36,705 nucleotides of DNA from Vulcanimicrobiia bacterium (GTDB lineage Bacteria; Vulcanimicrobiota; Vulcanimicrobiia; Eremiobacterales; Eremiobacteraceae), in contig JANWLL010000027.1 in NCBI GenBank assembly GCA_025450855.1, forward strand, positions 1 to 36,705, given 5' to 3'. Below, in pieces: positions 8,762 to 17,389 of this stretch (positions within the stretch are counted from its first letter, which is position 1; each line of letters opens with the position of its first letter). Below the pieces are notes generated by a model that made no database searches, was not told the DNA's origin, and saw nothing but the letters and a program-made list of their open reading frames with translations. The translations under genes and the position numbers were made by a program.

Positions 8762-9606
8762 GCGCCGCGCGCGCCAGGCGCGACAGGAGCGGACGCGCAT
8801 TCGCATCGCTCGTCCAAGGCGTAGCGATCTGGGTGAGCGGCACGCTCGTCGTCGCATTCGCCGCCGCGTTCATCGCCGTCCTCGCGGTCGAAGGCTGGCA
8901 AGGACTGAAAGCCGCATCGTCCTCGCCCGTCGGGTTCGACCTCACACGCTCGCTCATCGGAAGCGGCTACATCCTCGGTATCGCGCTGCCGCTCGTCATC
9001 ATTCCCGCATTTCTCGCTGCCGCTGCCGGCTACGACGTGGAGCTCGGCGGCCCGACGACGCGCTGGCTGACGACATCGCTGCGCGTCGGACCGATGACCC
9101 CCGCTATCGCGATCGGTGCTGCAGCGCTTTGGTTCGGCGTACGCGGCGGCCAGATGCCGACGTTCTCCGGGCAAGGCCTCATCATCGCGGGCATCGCGCT
9201 CGCCGCGCTCAACCTGCCCATGCTGACACGGCGTATTCTCGCAGGCGTGCGCGAGGTTCCGGACCGCTTCAGGCTTGCGGCGATCGCCGCAGGCGCAGCT
9301 CCGCACACCGCGTTCCTCAACGTCATCATGCCGCGAGCGCTGCCGGCGATCACGGGAGCACTGCTCGCGACGGCGGGCAGGATGTTCGGCGAGACCGCGA
9401 TCGTCGCGACCGTCCTCAACTATGCGGGGACGTCGCTGACTCCCGTGACGCTCGATCTGTGGCGCCGCTTGACGGCGCCGGAAACAGGCCCGGGTGCCGG
9501 CGCACCCATTGCGACGGAGACATTGCTCCTCGTGACGATCATCGTCGCGTTCCGTTTTGCCGCACGGTTGCTGCAGGGCCGGCGTAGAAGCGGAGCGGTG
9601 AGATGA
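8752..9606 (+). CDS. Divergent PstA-like permease (EAA glutamate lost)
   Basis: ATG at 8752 overlapping the end of the previous ORF; VPDRFRLAAIAAGAAPHTAFLNVIMP; GRMFGETAIVATVLN. Confidence 0.8.
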   Translation: MGMSAARARRDRSGRAFASLVQGVAIWVSGTLVVAFAAAFIAVLAVEGWQGLKAASSSPVGFDLTRSLIGSGYILGIALPLVIIPAFLAAAAGYDVELGGPTTRWLTTSLRVGPMTPAIAIGAAALWFGVRGGQMPTFSGQGLIIAGIALAALNLPMLTRRILAGVREVPDRFRLAAIAAGAAPHTAFLNVIMPRALPAITGALLATAGRMFGETAIVATVLNYAGTSLTPVTLDLWRRLTAPETGPGAGAPIATETLLLVTIIVAFRFAARLLQGRRRSGAVR

Positions 9607-10385
9607 CGCCCGACCACCCGACAAGCGTCGAGACCAAGCTCGAAGTCCGCGATCTGCACGTCTGGTTCGACAAGCGCCACGCGGTTCGCGGCATCAGCCT
9701 CGACGTCGCGGATCGAAAGACCGTCGCCCTCATCGGCGCGACCGGATCCGGGCGCTCGGCGGTTTTGCGCGCGCTCAACCGCCTTCACGATCTCGATCCG
9801 TCCGCCCGTGTCGAAGGCAGCGTGAAGATCGACGGCGCGGAAGTCCTCGGGTCGACGACCGACGTACCGGCGCTCCGCCGCCGGATGGGGATGATCTTCG
9901 GCGAGCCCGCGACGCTGCCGATGACCGCGTACGAGAACGTCATATTCGGGCTGCGCGCCAAAGGCGTCACCGATGAACGCACGCTCGACGGTGCGTCCGA
10001 ACGCGCGCTCCGACAAGTGATGCTGTGGGACTCGCTTCAAAAGCAGCTCCACGAGAACGCGCTCTCGCTGCCGCTCGATTGGCAGCAGCGGATCTGCATC
10101 GCACGCGCGCTCGCGGTCGGACCCGAAGTGCTCCTCTTCGACGATCCCGCCGCCAAACTCGACCCGGTCGCTTCGCAGCAGCTCGACGACGTCATCTTCC
10201 GGCTGCGTCGGGACTTCACGATCCTCATCGCGACGAATGACTTGCACCAAGCGGCGCGCTTGTCGGACCTCACTTTCTACATGGTGAACGGCGAGATCGC
10301 GGAATCCGGCGAAACGCTCGCCATCTTCAACCGGCCGACGGATTCGCGGACGGAAGATTTTCTCGCAGGGAGGGCTTGGTCGTGA
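9603..10385 (+). CDS. PstB-like pseudo-ATPase with substituted catalytic motifs
   Basis: Collinear with PstB1, but GATGSGRSA (Walker A K to R), IFGEP (Q-loop Q to G), LPLDW instead of LSGGQ, LLFDDP (E to D), AKLD, IATNDL (H to N). Confidence 0.88.
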   Translation: MTPDHPTSVETKLEVRDLHVWFDKRHAVRGISLDVADRKTVALIGATGSGRSAVLRALNRLHDLDPSARVEGSVKIDGAEVLGSTTDVPALRRRMGMIFGEPATLPMTAYENVIFGLRAKGVTDERTLDGASERALRQVMLWDSLQKQLHENALSLPLDWQQRICIARALAVGPEVLLFDDPAAKLDPVASQQLDDVIFRLRRDFTILIATNDLHQAARLSDLTFYMVNGEIAESGETLAIFNRPTDSRTEDFLAGRAWS

Positions 10386-11782
10386 AGACGGAGCCGGCAC
10401 CGTCGCGGCTCGGACCGATGCGCGACGACGGGATGCGCTATTACGATTCAGCGCTCGACGTCGTCGGCAACACGCCGCTCGTGAAGCTGCGCCGCGTCAC
10501 GGACGGCGCGAGCTGTCTCGTGCTCGCGAAGGTCGAGTACGTCAATCCCGCCGGCTCGGTGAAAGACCGGCCCGCGCTCGAGATGATCCGCGAGGCCGAA
10601 GAACGCGGTCAGCTCAAACCGGGCGGCACGATCGTCGAGGCGACGTCGGGCAATACGGGCACAGGCCTTGCGATGGTGGCGGCGATCAAAGGTTATCGCT
10701 GCATTCTCGTCATGCCCGACAAGGTGAGCGAGGAGAAGATCCGCTTGCTGCGCGCGTACGGGGCCGAAGTCGTCATCACACCGACGAAGGTTCCGGCGAG
10801 CAGTCCCGAGTCGTACTACGGCGTCTCCGCGAAGCTCGCAAGCGAGATCCCCGGCGCCTTTCAGCCGAATCAATTCGCGAATCCCATGAACCCGGCAGCG
10901 CACGAGAAGACGACCGGCCCGGAGATATGGGAGCAGACGGCCGGCAAGATCACGCACTACGTGAGCGGCATCGGAACCGGCGGCACGATCTCGGGCGTCG
11001 CGCATTACCTGCGAAAGCGTAAGCCGGACATCGTCGTCGTCGGCGCCGATCCCGAGGGCTCGATCTACTCGGGTGACACGGCGAAATCGTACAAGGTCGA
11101 AGGTATCGGCGAAGATTTCTTGCCCGCGACCGTCGACCTGAAGGCCATCGATCGGATCGAGCGCGTTTCGGACAAGGACTCGTTTCTGATGGCGCGCCGC
11201 ATCTGCCGCGAAGAGGGGTTGCTCGTCGGCGGGTCCTCGGGCACCGCCTGCGTCGCGGCGATGCGCGTCGCGCGCGAGTTGCCGCCCGACGCCGTCATGG
11301 TGGTGCTGCTGCCCGACAACGGCCGCGGCTACATGTCGAAGATCTTCAACGACGAGTGGATGCGCGCGAACGGTTTCCTCGGAGAAGGCGGCCACCGCGC
11401 GACCGTCGGCCAAGTGCTGCGGACCAAAGGTGCCGTGCCGACGATGATCACCGTCGCGCCGACCGACGCCGTCAAACGAGCGGTCGAGCTCATGCGCGAG
11501 TTCCAGATCTCGCAGATCCCCGTCGTCGACGGCGGGGAGCTCGTCGGAAGCGTCAACGAAGTCGCGGTCATGCAGCTCATCTACGACCGCTCCGATATCG
11601 TCCACGCCGAGGTCCGGGAAGTCATGGGCCAGCCGTTTCCGGTCCTCGGCGACGACGCCGAGGTCGAGCAGGCGTACAAGGCGCTGTCTCTCGGACACGC
11701 GGCCATCGTCGTCGCATCGGGCGGCACGCCCGTCGGCGTCCTGACGAAGATGGACATAATCACCTACCTCTCCGGAAATTAG
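10382..11782 (+). CDS. Cystathionine beta-synthase-like PLP enzyme with C-terminal CBS domain pair
   Basis: GNTPLVKL, NPAGSVKDRPAL, EATSGNTGTGLA, GIGTGGTISGV, GGSSGTA; C-terminal CBS repeats. GTG start overlaps the pstB2 stop. Confidence 0.9.
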   Translation: MKTEPAPSRLGPMRDDGMRYYDSALDVVGNTPLVKLRRVTDGASCLVLAKVEYVNPAGSVKDRPALEMIREAEERGQLKPGGTIVEATSGNTGTGLAMVAAIKGYRCILVMPDKVSEEKIRLLRAYGAEVVITPTKVPASSPESYYGVSAKLASEIPGAFQPNQFANPMNPAAHEKTTGPEIWEQTAGKITHYVSGIGTGGTISGVAHYLRKRKPDIVVVGADPEGSIYSGDTAKSYKVEGIGEDFLPATVDLKAIDRIERVSDKDSFLMARRICREEGLLVGGSSGTACVAAMRVARELPPDAVMVVLLPDNGRGYMSKIFNDEWMRANGFLGEGGHRATVGQVLRTKGAVPTMITVAPTDAVKRAVELMREFQISQIPVVDGGELVGSVNEVAVMQLIYDRSDIVHAEVREVMGQPFPVLGDDAEVEQAYKALSLGHAAIVVASGGTPVGVLTKMDIITYLSGN

Positions 11783-11790
11783 GCTGCGCA

Positions 11791-12951
11791 ATGGATTTCG
11801 CGACCAAGGCTATCCACGTCGGACAAGAAGCCGAGCCCGTCACGGGCGCGACGATCGTGCCGATCTTCCAGACCTCGACGTATACGCAGGCGTCGCCGGG
11901 CGTGCACAAGGGCTTCGACTACTCGCGCACGATCAACCCGACGCGCGTCGCGCTCGAGGCGTGCCTGGCATCGCTCGAGAACGCGCGCTTCGGCTCGGGC
12001 TTCGCGAGCGGTATGGCCGCGACGTCCGCCGTCATGAACCTGTTGTCGTCGGGCGACCATGCGGTCGTCACCGACGATCTCTACGGAGGCACCTTCAGGC
12101 TCTTCGACAAGGTCTTCGCGCGCTACGGCCTGACGTTCACGTACGTCGACGCGACCGATCCTCGCAACATCGAGCGCGCGATGAAGCCGTCGACCCGGAT
12201 GGTCTGGCTCGAGTCGCCGACGAACCCGCTGCTCAAGCTCGCCGACATCGGCGCGATCGCGGCGATCGCGCGCTCGCGCGGTGCGCTCACAGCGGTCGAC
12301 AACACCTTCGCGACGCCGTATCTGCAAAATCCGCTCGACCTCGGCGCCGACATCGTCGTCCACTCGACGACGAAGTACGTCGGCGGCCATTCCGACGCCG
12401 TCGGCGGATTCGCCGCGTGCAACGACAAGGCGATCCACGACGTCATCAAGTTCCACCAGAACGCGGTCGGCGGCGTGCCGGGTCCGTTCGACTGCTTCCT
12501 GACGCTGCGCGGGGTCAAGACGTTGGCGATCCGGATGCGCGAGCACGAGCACAACGCGCGTGCGCTCGTCGCGTTCCTCGATGGCCACGAAGGCGTCGAG
12601 CGGCTATACTATCCGGGGCTTCCGTCGCACCCGCAGCACGACCTCGCCAAGCGACAGATGCGCGGCTTCGGCGGCATGGTGTCGTTCGTGCTGCGCGGCG
12701 GATCTCAGCGCGCGCATGCATTCGCTTCGAAGACGAAGGTGTTCTCGCTCGCGGAAAGCCTCGGCGGCGTCGAGTCGCTCATCTGCCATCCGGCGAGCAT
12801 GACGCACGGATCGATTCCGAAAGAGGTCCGTGACGAGCGCGGCGTCACCGACGGGCTGTTGCGGTTATCGGTCGGCATCGAATCGCAGGCCGATATCATC
12901 GGCGACGTCGAGCAGGCCATCAACGCGACGCGAACGCTCGCCGTTATCTGA
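11791..12951 (+). CDS. Cystathionine gamma-lyase / gamma-synthase family PLP enzyme
   Basis: TSTYTQASPGVHKGFDYSRTINPTR; SGMAATSAVM; VDNTFATPYLQNPLDLGADIVVHSTTKYVGGHSD. Confidence 0.92.
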   Translation: MDFATKAIHVGQEAEPVTGATIVPIFQTSTYTQASPGVHKGFDYSRTINPTRVALEACLASLENARFGSGFASGMAATSAVMNLLSSGDHAVVTDDLYGGTFRLFDKVFARYGLTFTYVDATDPRNIERAMKPSTRMVWLESPTNPLLKLADIGAIAAIARSRGALTAVDNTFATPYLQNPLDLGADIVVHSTTKYVGGHSDAVGGFAACNDKAIHDVIKFHQNAVGGVPGPFDCFLTLRGVKTLAIRMREHEHNARALVAFLDGHEGVERLYYPGLPSHPQHDLAKRQMRGFGGMVSFVLRGGSQRAHAFASKTKVFSLAESLGGVESLICHPASMTHGSIPKEVRDERGVTDGLLRLSVGIESQADIIGDVEQAINATRTLAVI

Positions 12952-12961
12952 GGCGGATCTT

Positions 12962-12988
12962 AGGGAGCGGTCGAGATTTACCTCGACC
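12962..12988 (+). repeat. 27-nt hairpin repeat, copy 1
   Basis: AGGGAGCGGTCGAGATTTACCTCGACC; GGTCGAG/CTCGACC stem; 26/27 identical to 32799-32825. Confidence 0.7.
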
Positions 12989-13012
12989 CCCGCGACCTTT
13001 CCGCTCTCTTGC

Positions 13013-13138
13013 CCGAGCTGCGAGGGTGTCGCTCCCGCGGGCACGCGGCGATTCGGGAAATACTTGCCTTCCGCCGCTGTCTTCAGCTGCTTTCGCCGCT
13101 TCAGAACGCCCGCTTAGAGCGACACCCTCGCAGCTCGG
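13013..13138 (-). ncRNA. Structured intergenic element copy 2 (opposite orientation)
   Basis: Perfect 22-bp outer stem 13013-13034/13117-13138; interior matches copy 1 (AGCGGGCGTTCTGA..GAAGACAGCGGCGGAAGGCAAGTATTTCCCGAATCGCCGCGTGCCCGC) with a GAAA-capped P3. Confidence 0.6.
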
Positions 13139-13174
13139 CCCGAACAAAATAAGCGGTCGACTGTTGCGAAAAGG

Positions 13175-13501
13175 CTAGCTTGATCTGCGCCGCAACCGGT
13201 TCTCATGATACTCCTTAGGCCACTTCCGCCACGAAAGTATCTCGCGATTAGGCGATCTAAGCCTGACGATTTCGAACTGCGCACCGCGCTCGCGCATCAA
13301 TCGTCGAAAACGAGGGCCCTTCTTCTTGCCCCAAAGTCCGACGTAGTGATGGTCCTCGCCGTGGTCATAGAGAAGTACGTATCCGCCGAATTCCGCTGCC
13401 AGCTCGGCATAGCTGAAGAAGCGCTGGACGAACGGTTCAAGGCCATCGCAGAAGGTCTTACCATCCAATGTATATTCGTAGAGTGTGTTCGAAACCGTCA
13501 C
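13175..13501 (-). CDS. Small hypothetical protein, coupled to the IclR gene
   Basis: 108-aa ORF; GTG start overlaps the IclR stop (GTGA); lower GC than surroundings. Confidence 0.55.
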   Translation of the reverse strand: MTVSNTLYEYTLDGKTFCDGLEPFVQRFFSYAELAAEFGGYVLLYDHGEDHHYVGLWGKKKGPRFRRLMRERGAQFEIVRLRSPNREILSWRKWPKEYHENRLRRRSS

Positions 13502-14280
13502 AAGGATCGAGCGATCGCGCGCGCTTCGCGGGCGACCGCGTCCGCGATCCTTTCAAGGTTCGCGTCGTCGATGTGGCGCGCGAAGCCGGCGACCCAGACG
13601 ACGGCGGCTAACCTGCCGTCTTGTGCGACGACCGCCGCGGCCGCCGCGCGCATGCCATCGACGTACTCGTCGACGTCGAGCGCCACGCCGCGCCGCTCTG
13701 TTTCGTCCACGGCACGCGTGTATGCGCTCCGGTCGGTTACGGACTGTGGCGTGAATCGAGGAAGCTCGGTGTGCGCGATGAAGCGAGCGCGCCGGCGCGG
13801 TTCCCAAGCCGCCAAAACCGCCTTGCCGACGGCACCGGCGAGCAGTGGGATCGAGGATCCGACCGGTGCGGAGACAGCCATCGCCGGCCGGCCGTGCACC
13901 AGGTCGAGGATCGTCACGCTGTCCGTGCCGACAAGCCCGAGAAATGTGGTCTGCTCCGTCTCGGCGGCAAGTCGCTCGAGGTGCGGCCGCGCCGCCGATC
14001 GCACGTCTTGACGCGCGACCGAGCGCATCGCAAGAGCGGTCAAACCGCGTCCGATCCGGTAGCGCTTCGCGCCGTCCGCTGCCTCGATGGCGCCGACATC
14101 GTGGAGCGTCGTCACGAGTCCGTAGACGGTGCTCTTGCCCATCTCGAGGCGGCGCGCAAGCTCGGAAACGCCGAGCGGCTCCTGCGACTCGCTCAGGATA
14201 TCGAGCAACCGGAATGCCTTGAGCACGGCAGGCACTGAAGCGTTCGCCCGAGTGCGCCGGCCGTTCTCCAGCGTGAACAT
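13498..14280 (-). CDS. IclR family transcriptional regulator
   Basis: LKAFRLLDILSESQEPLGVSELARRLEMGKSTVYGLVTTL wHTH and IclR effector domain. Confidence 0.9.
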   Translation of the reverse strand: MFTLENGRRTRANASVPAVLKAFRLLDILSESQEPLGVSELARRLEMGKSTVYGLVTTLHDVGAIEAADGAKRYRIGRGLTALAMRSVARQDVRSAARPHLERLAAETEQTTFLGLVGTDSVTILDLVHGRPAMAVSAPVGSSIPLLAGAVGKAVLAAWEPRRRARFIAHTELPRFTPQSVTDRSAYTRAVDETERRGVALDVDEYVDGMRAAAAAVVAQDGRLAAVVWVAGFARHIDDANLERIADAVAREARAIARSL

Positions 14281-14471
14281 GCCGCAAGCCTTGGAGGGCG
14301 CGGAAAAGGTAGCCTGCTTGCCCGGCCCGGCACGTGGAATAGCCGGCTGCTCATATGCTTTGCCGGAGCCCAGCGCCGCGTGATGACTGTCGTGCAGAAT
14401 TGTGGCAAGGGCGGTCTCGGCGCCGTCGCCAATGTGAGGCCGCTGGCCGGCGATCGCGCCGGCTGTCGCGT

Positions 14472-15944
14472 ATGACGGAGGGTCTTTTACGAGTGCGATT
14501 CGAGGCTGAGGCGAAGCGGGCGCTCGACACGGCGACCGCGCGAGGCGCGGACTACGCGGACGTCCGATTCGGGGCGGTCCACGACGAGCACGTCGAAGTG
14601 CGCAACGGCGTCGTGTCCGGCTTTGCTGACAGTGAGAGCTTCGGCTTCTCCGTCAGAGTATTGCGCGGCGGCGCGTGGGGCTTCGCATCGAGCGCCGACA
14701 TCAGCGATGCCGAGATCGACCGCGTCGCGGCGAAAGCCGTCGAAGTGGCCGATGCGAGCGCCAAAGTGAAGGGCCGCGGCATCTCGCTCGCGCCCGCCGG
14801 GAAGTTCGTCGACACCTACCGCACGCCGTTCGAGATCGATCCGGCGACGGTGCCGCTCGAGGACCGGGTCCGCTACCTCTTGGACGTCGAGAAGGAAGTG
14901 CGCGCCGCGAAGGGCGTGACCGTCGGCAAAGCCTCGATCGACGTGTGGCGGAATGACAAGACGTTCGCGAGCACCGAGGGCAGTCTGATCGAGCAGACCA
15001 TTCTCCAGTGCGGAAGTGCCATCCATGCGCTCGCCGTCGGCAACGGTGATGCGCAAGACCGCACATTCCCAGGCACGTGCGGCCTCTTTCAGACCGGCGG
15101 CTACGAGATCGTCCGCAAAGCAAAGCTGCTCGAGAACGCGCGCCGGATCGGCGAAGAGGCGGTCGCCCTGCTCACCGCAGACCAATGTCCGACGGGCGAT
15201 ATGGACGTCGTGCTCTCCAGCGACCAAGTATCGCTCCAGATCCACGAGTCGATCGGCCACGCGCTCGAGCTCGACCGCGTCATGGGGTGGGAGGCGAACT
15301 TCTCCGGAACGTCGTTCGCGACGCTCGACAAGCTCGGCACGTTCCGCTACGGCAACGACCTCGTCAACGTCGTCTGCGATATGACATGTCCGCTCGCGCT
15401 CGCGACGCACGGCTACGACGATGAAGGCACGCCGGCGCGCTCGGTCGATCTCATCCGTCACGGCATACTCGTCGGATATATGGCGGGTCGCGACACCGCG
15501 CACGTCGCGAACGTACCCGTCGGCGGCGTCGTTCGATCCGAGTATTGGGGCCGCTTGCCGATGATCCGCATCGGGAACGTCAACCTCGAGCCCGGAGACG
15601 TTTCGGAAGAGCAGCTGATAGGCGACCTCCGCAGCGGCATCTATATGGAAAGCAACCGCTCGTGGTCGATCGACGACAAGCGGCTCAACTTCCAGTTCGG
15701 TTGCGAGATCGGCTACGAGATAAAGGACGGCAAGAAGACGCGTATGCTCAAGAACCCGACGTATGCGGGGATGACGCCCGCCTTTTGGGGTGCCTGCGAC
15801 GCGATCGGTGACGCGAAGAGCTGGGTCGCCTGGGGCACGCCGAACTGCGGCAAAGGCGAGCCGATGCAGACGGCCCGATCGTCGCAGGGCTCATCGCCGG
15901 CTCGTTTCCGCGGCATCCAAGTCGGAGTCGGATATGGCGATTGA
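14472..15944 (+). CDS. tldD: TldD-like metalloprotease
   Basis: HESIGHALELDR motif; GYDDEGTPARSVDLI; C-terminal GNCGKGEPMQTARSSQG-like region; followed by a TldE homologue. Confidence 0.92.
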   Translation: MTEGLLRVRFEAEAKRALDTATARGADYADVRFGAVHDEHVEVRNGVVSGFADSESFGFSVRVLRGGAWGFASSADISDAEIDRVAAKAVEVADASAKVKGRGISLAPAGKFVDTYRTPFEIDPATVPLEDRVRYLLDVEKEVRAAKGVTVGKASIDVWRNDKTFASTEGSLIEQTILQCGSAIHALAVGNGDAQDRTFPGTCGLFQTGGYEIVRKAKLLENARRIGEEAVALLTADQCPTGDMDVVLSSDQVSLQIHESIGHALELDRVMGWEANFSGTSFATLDKLGTFRYGNDLVNVVCDMTCPLALATHGYDDEGTPARSVDLIRHGILVGYMAGRDTAHVANVPVGGVVRSEYWGRLPMIRIGNVNLEPGDVSEEQLIGDLRSGIYMESNRSWSIDDKRLNFQFGCEIGYEIKDGKKTRMLKNPTYAGMTPAFWGACDAIGDAKSWVAWGTPNCGKGEPMQTARSSQGSSPARFRGIQVGVGYGD

Positions 15945-17277
15945 CACGACGTCCGGTCCGGACGCGATCGAAAGCGTATTGTCCGGCGTCATCGCAGCGT
16001 CGACCGTCGACGAGACCGAAGTCCTCTTCGGCCGCTCCGAGGCGGCGCTGACCCGCTATACGCGGAACGAGATCCACGAGAACGTCATCGAAGGCGATGC
16101 GTCGCTCAGCATCCGAGCGGTGGTGGGCAAACGCGTCGGCGTCGCATCGACGAGCCGCCTGGACGACCGCGCGATCGCCGATACGCTCGCGCGCGCCGCC
16201 TCGATCGCGCGCCTGTCGCCCGAGGATCCGCTGTTCCCCGGCCTTCCGGAAACTGGCCCCGACCCTCGAGCGCTGGCCGGCGCCTACGATGCCCCCACGG
16301 CCGCGGCTTCACCGGACGCCCGCGCGGCTGCGGTCGCCCGGATCGCGGAGAAGATGCAGCATCATCAGCTCCACGCCGCCGGGTTTGTCGCCACTCGCTG
16401 CGACGCCGTCGCGATCGCGAACTCGAAAGGAACGCGCCGCTATTTCGAGTCGACCGACGCATCTGTGAACATCAAGGCGATCGGCGACGATTCATCAGGT
16501 TATGCCGAGGGCTTCGCGCGCTCGCTCGGACAGCTCGACTTCGACGCGCTCGCGGCGGTCGCGGCGAAGAAAGCGCTCGACGGTCACGATCCCGAACCGC
16601 TCCGTCCAGGCGCCTACACGGTCATTCTCGAGCCGCCGGCGTTTCGCGAGTTCCTCGGCTACCTATCGTGGGCCGGCTTCGGCGCGCAATCGCTCGACGA
16701 CGGCTCGTCTTTCCTCGCCGGCCGCATCGGCGACCAGGTGATGGGTACGAACGTCACCATCCGCGACGACTTCGCGCATCGGCTCAGCCCGGGCATTCCG
16801 ATCGACTTCGAAGGCGTCGCCCGGACGAGCGTGCCGATCATCGAGTCGGGCATCGCAAAAGGCGTCGTCTACGACTCGTACTACGCGCACAAGCTCGGAC
16901 ACGCGAACACCGGGCACGCGCTGCCTGCGCCCAACTCGGCAGGGCCGCTGCCGCTCAACATCGTCGTCGAACCGGGCTCCCGGAGCACCGCCGATCTCGT
17001 CCGCAGCGTCGAACACGGCGTGCTCGTGTCGCGCACGTGGTACATCAGGCTCGTCGATCAGAAGAAGATGCTCATAACGGGCATGACGCGCGACGGTGTG
17101 TTCCTCATCGAGCGCGGCGTCGTCACCCGCGGCCTGAAGAACATGCGCTTCAACGAATCGATCGTCGAAGCGCTCGGGCGATGCGAGCTCGCCGACGAGC
17201 AGGTCCGATCCGAGAACATGGTATTGCCGGCCGTTCGCATCAACGGCTTCCGCTTCACGAGCGCGACGACGTTCTGA
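15934..17277 (+). CDS. TldE/PmbA-like protein
   Basis: TldE/PmbA-type C-terminus (SRTWYIRLVDQKKMLITGMTRDGVFLIERGVVTRGLKNMRFNESIVEAL); overlaps tldD. Confidence 0.9.
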   Translation: MAIDTTSGPDAIESVLSGVIAASTVDETEVLFGRSEAALTRYTRNEIHENVIEGDASLSIRAVVGKRVGVASTSRLDDRAIADTLARAASIARLSPEDPLFPGLPETGPDPRALAGAYDAPTAAASPDARAAAVARIAEKMQHHQLHAAGFVATRCDAVAIANSKGTRRYFESTDASVNIKAIGDDSSGYAEGFARSLGQLDFDALAAVAAKKALDGHDPEPLRPGAYTVILEPPAFREFLGYLSWAGFGAQSLDDGSSFLAGRIGDQVMGTNVTIRDDFAHRLSPGIPIDFEGVARTSVPIIESGIAKGVVYDSYYAHKLGHANTGHALPAPNSAGPLPLNIVVEPGSRSTADLVRSVEHGVLVSRTWYIRLVDQKKMLITGMTRDGVFLIERGVVTRGLKNMRFNESIVEALGRCELADEQVRSENMVLPAVRINGFRFTSATTF

Positions 17278-17330
17278 ACGACATCATATGGCGTCGCGAA
17301 ATCCATCCGGAATCGTTTAACCTCTAGATA

Positions 17331-17344
17331 TCTGGGTACCCAGA
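17331..17344. promoter_or_regulatory. 14-bp perfect palindrome upstream of a lipoprotein gene
   Basis: TCTGGGTACCCAGA, 46 bp before the ATG at 17390. Confidence 0.35.
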
Positions 17345-17389
17345 CTCTGATCGTCCCAGGTGAATCGTTAGGGAAGCAAACGATTTCTG

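Noticed and set aside
7663-13117. Shared peptide GTRR(I/F)GKYLPSAAVF in ORFs 8292-7663 (minus) and 12830-13117 (plus)
   Set aside because: It is a translation through the two copies of the structured intergenic element; the paired-stem changes explain the conservation better than coding.
13498-17277. tldD/tldE with IclR as a RiPP biosynthetic cluster
   Set aside because: No credible precursor peptide, modification enzyme or exporter nearby; TldD/E are widespread housekeeping proteases.
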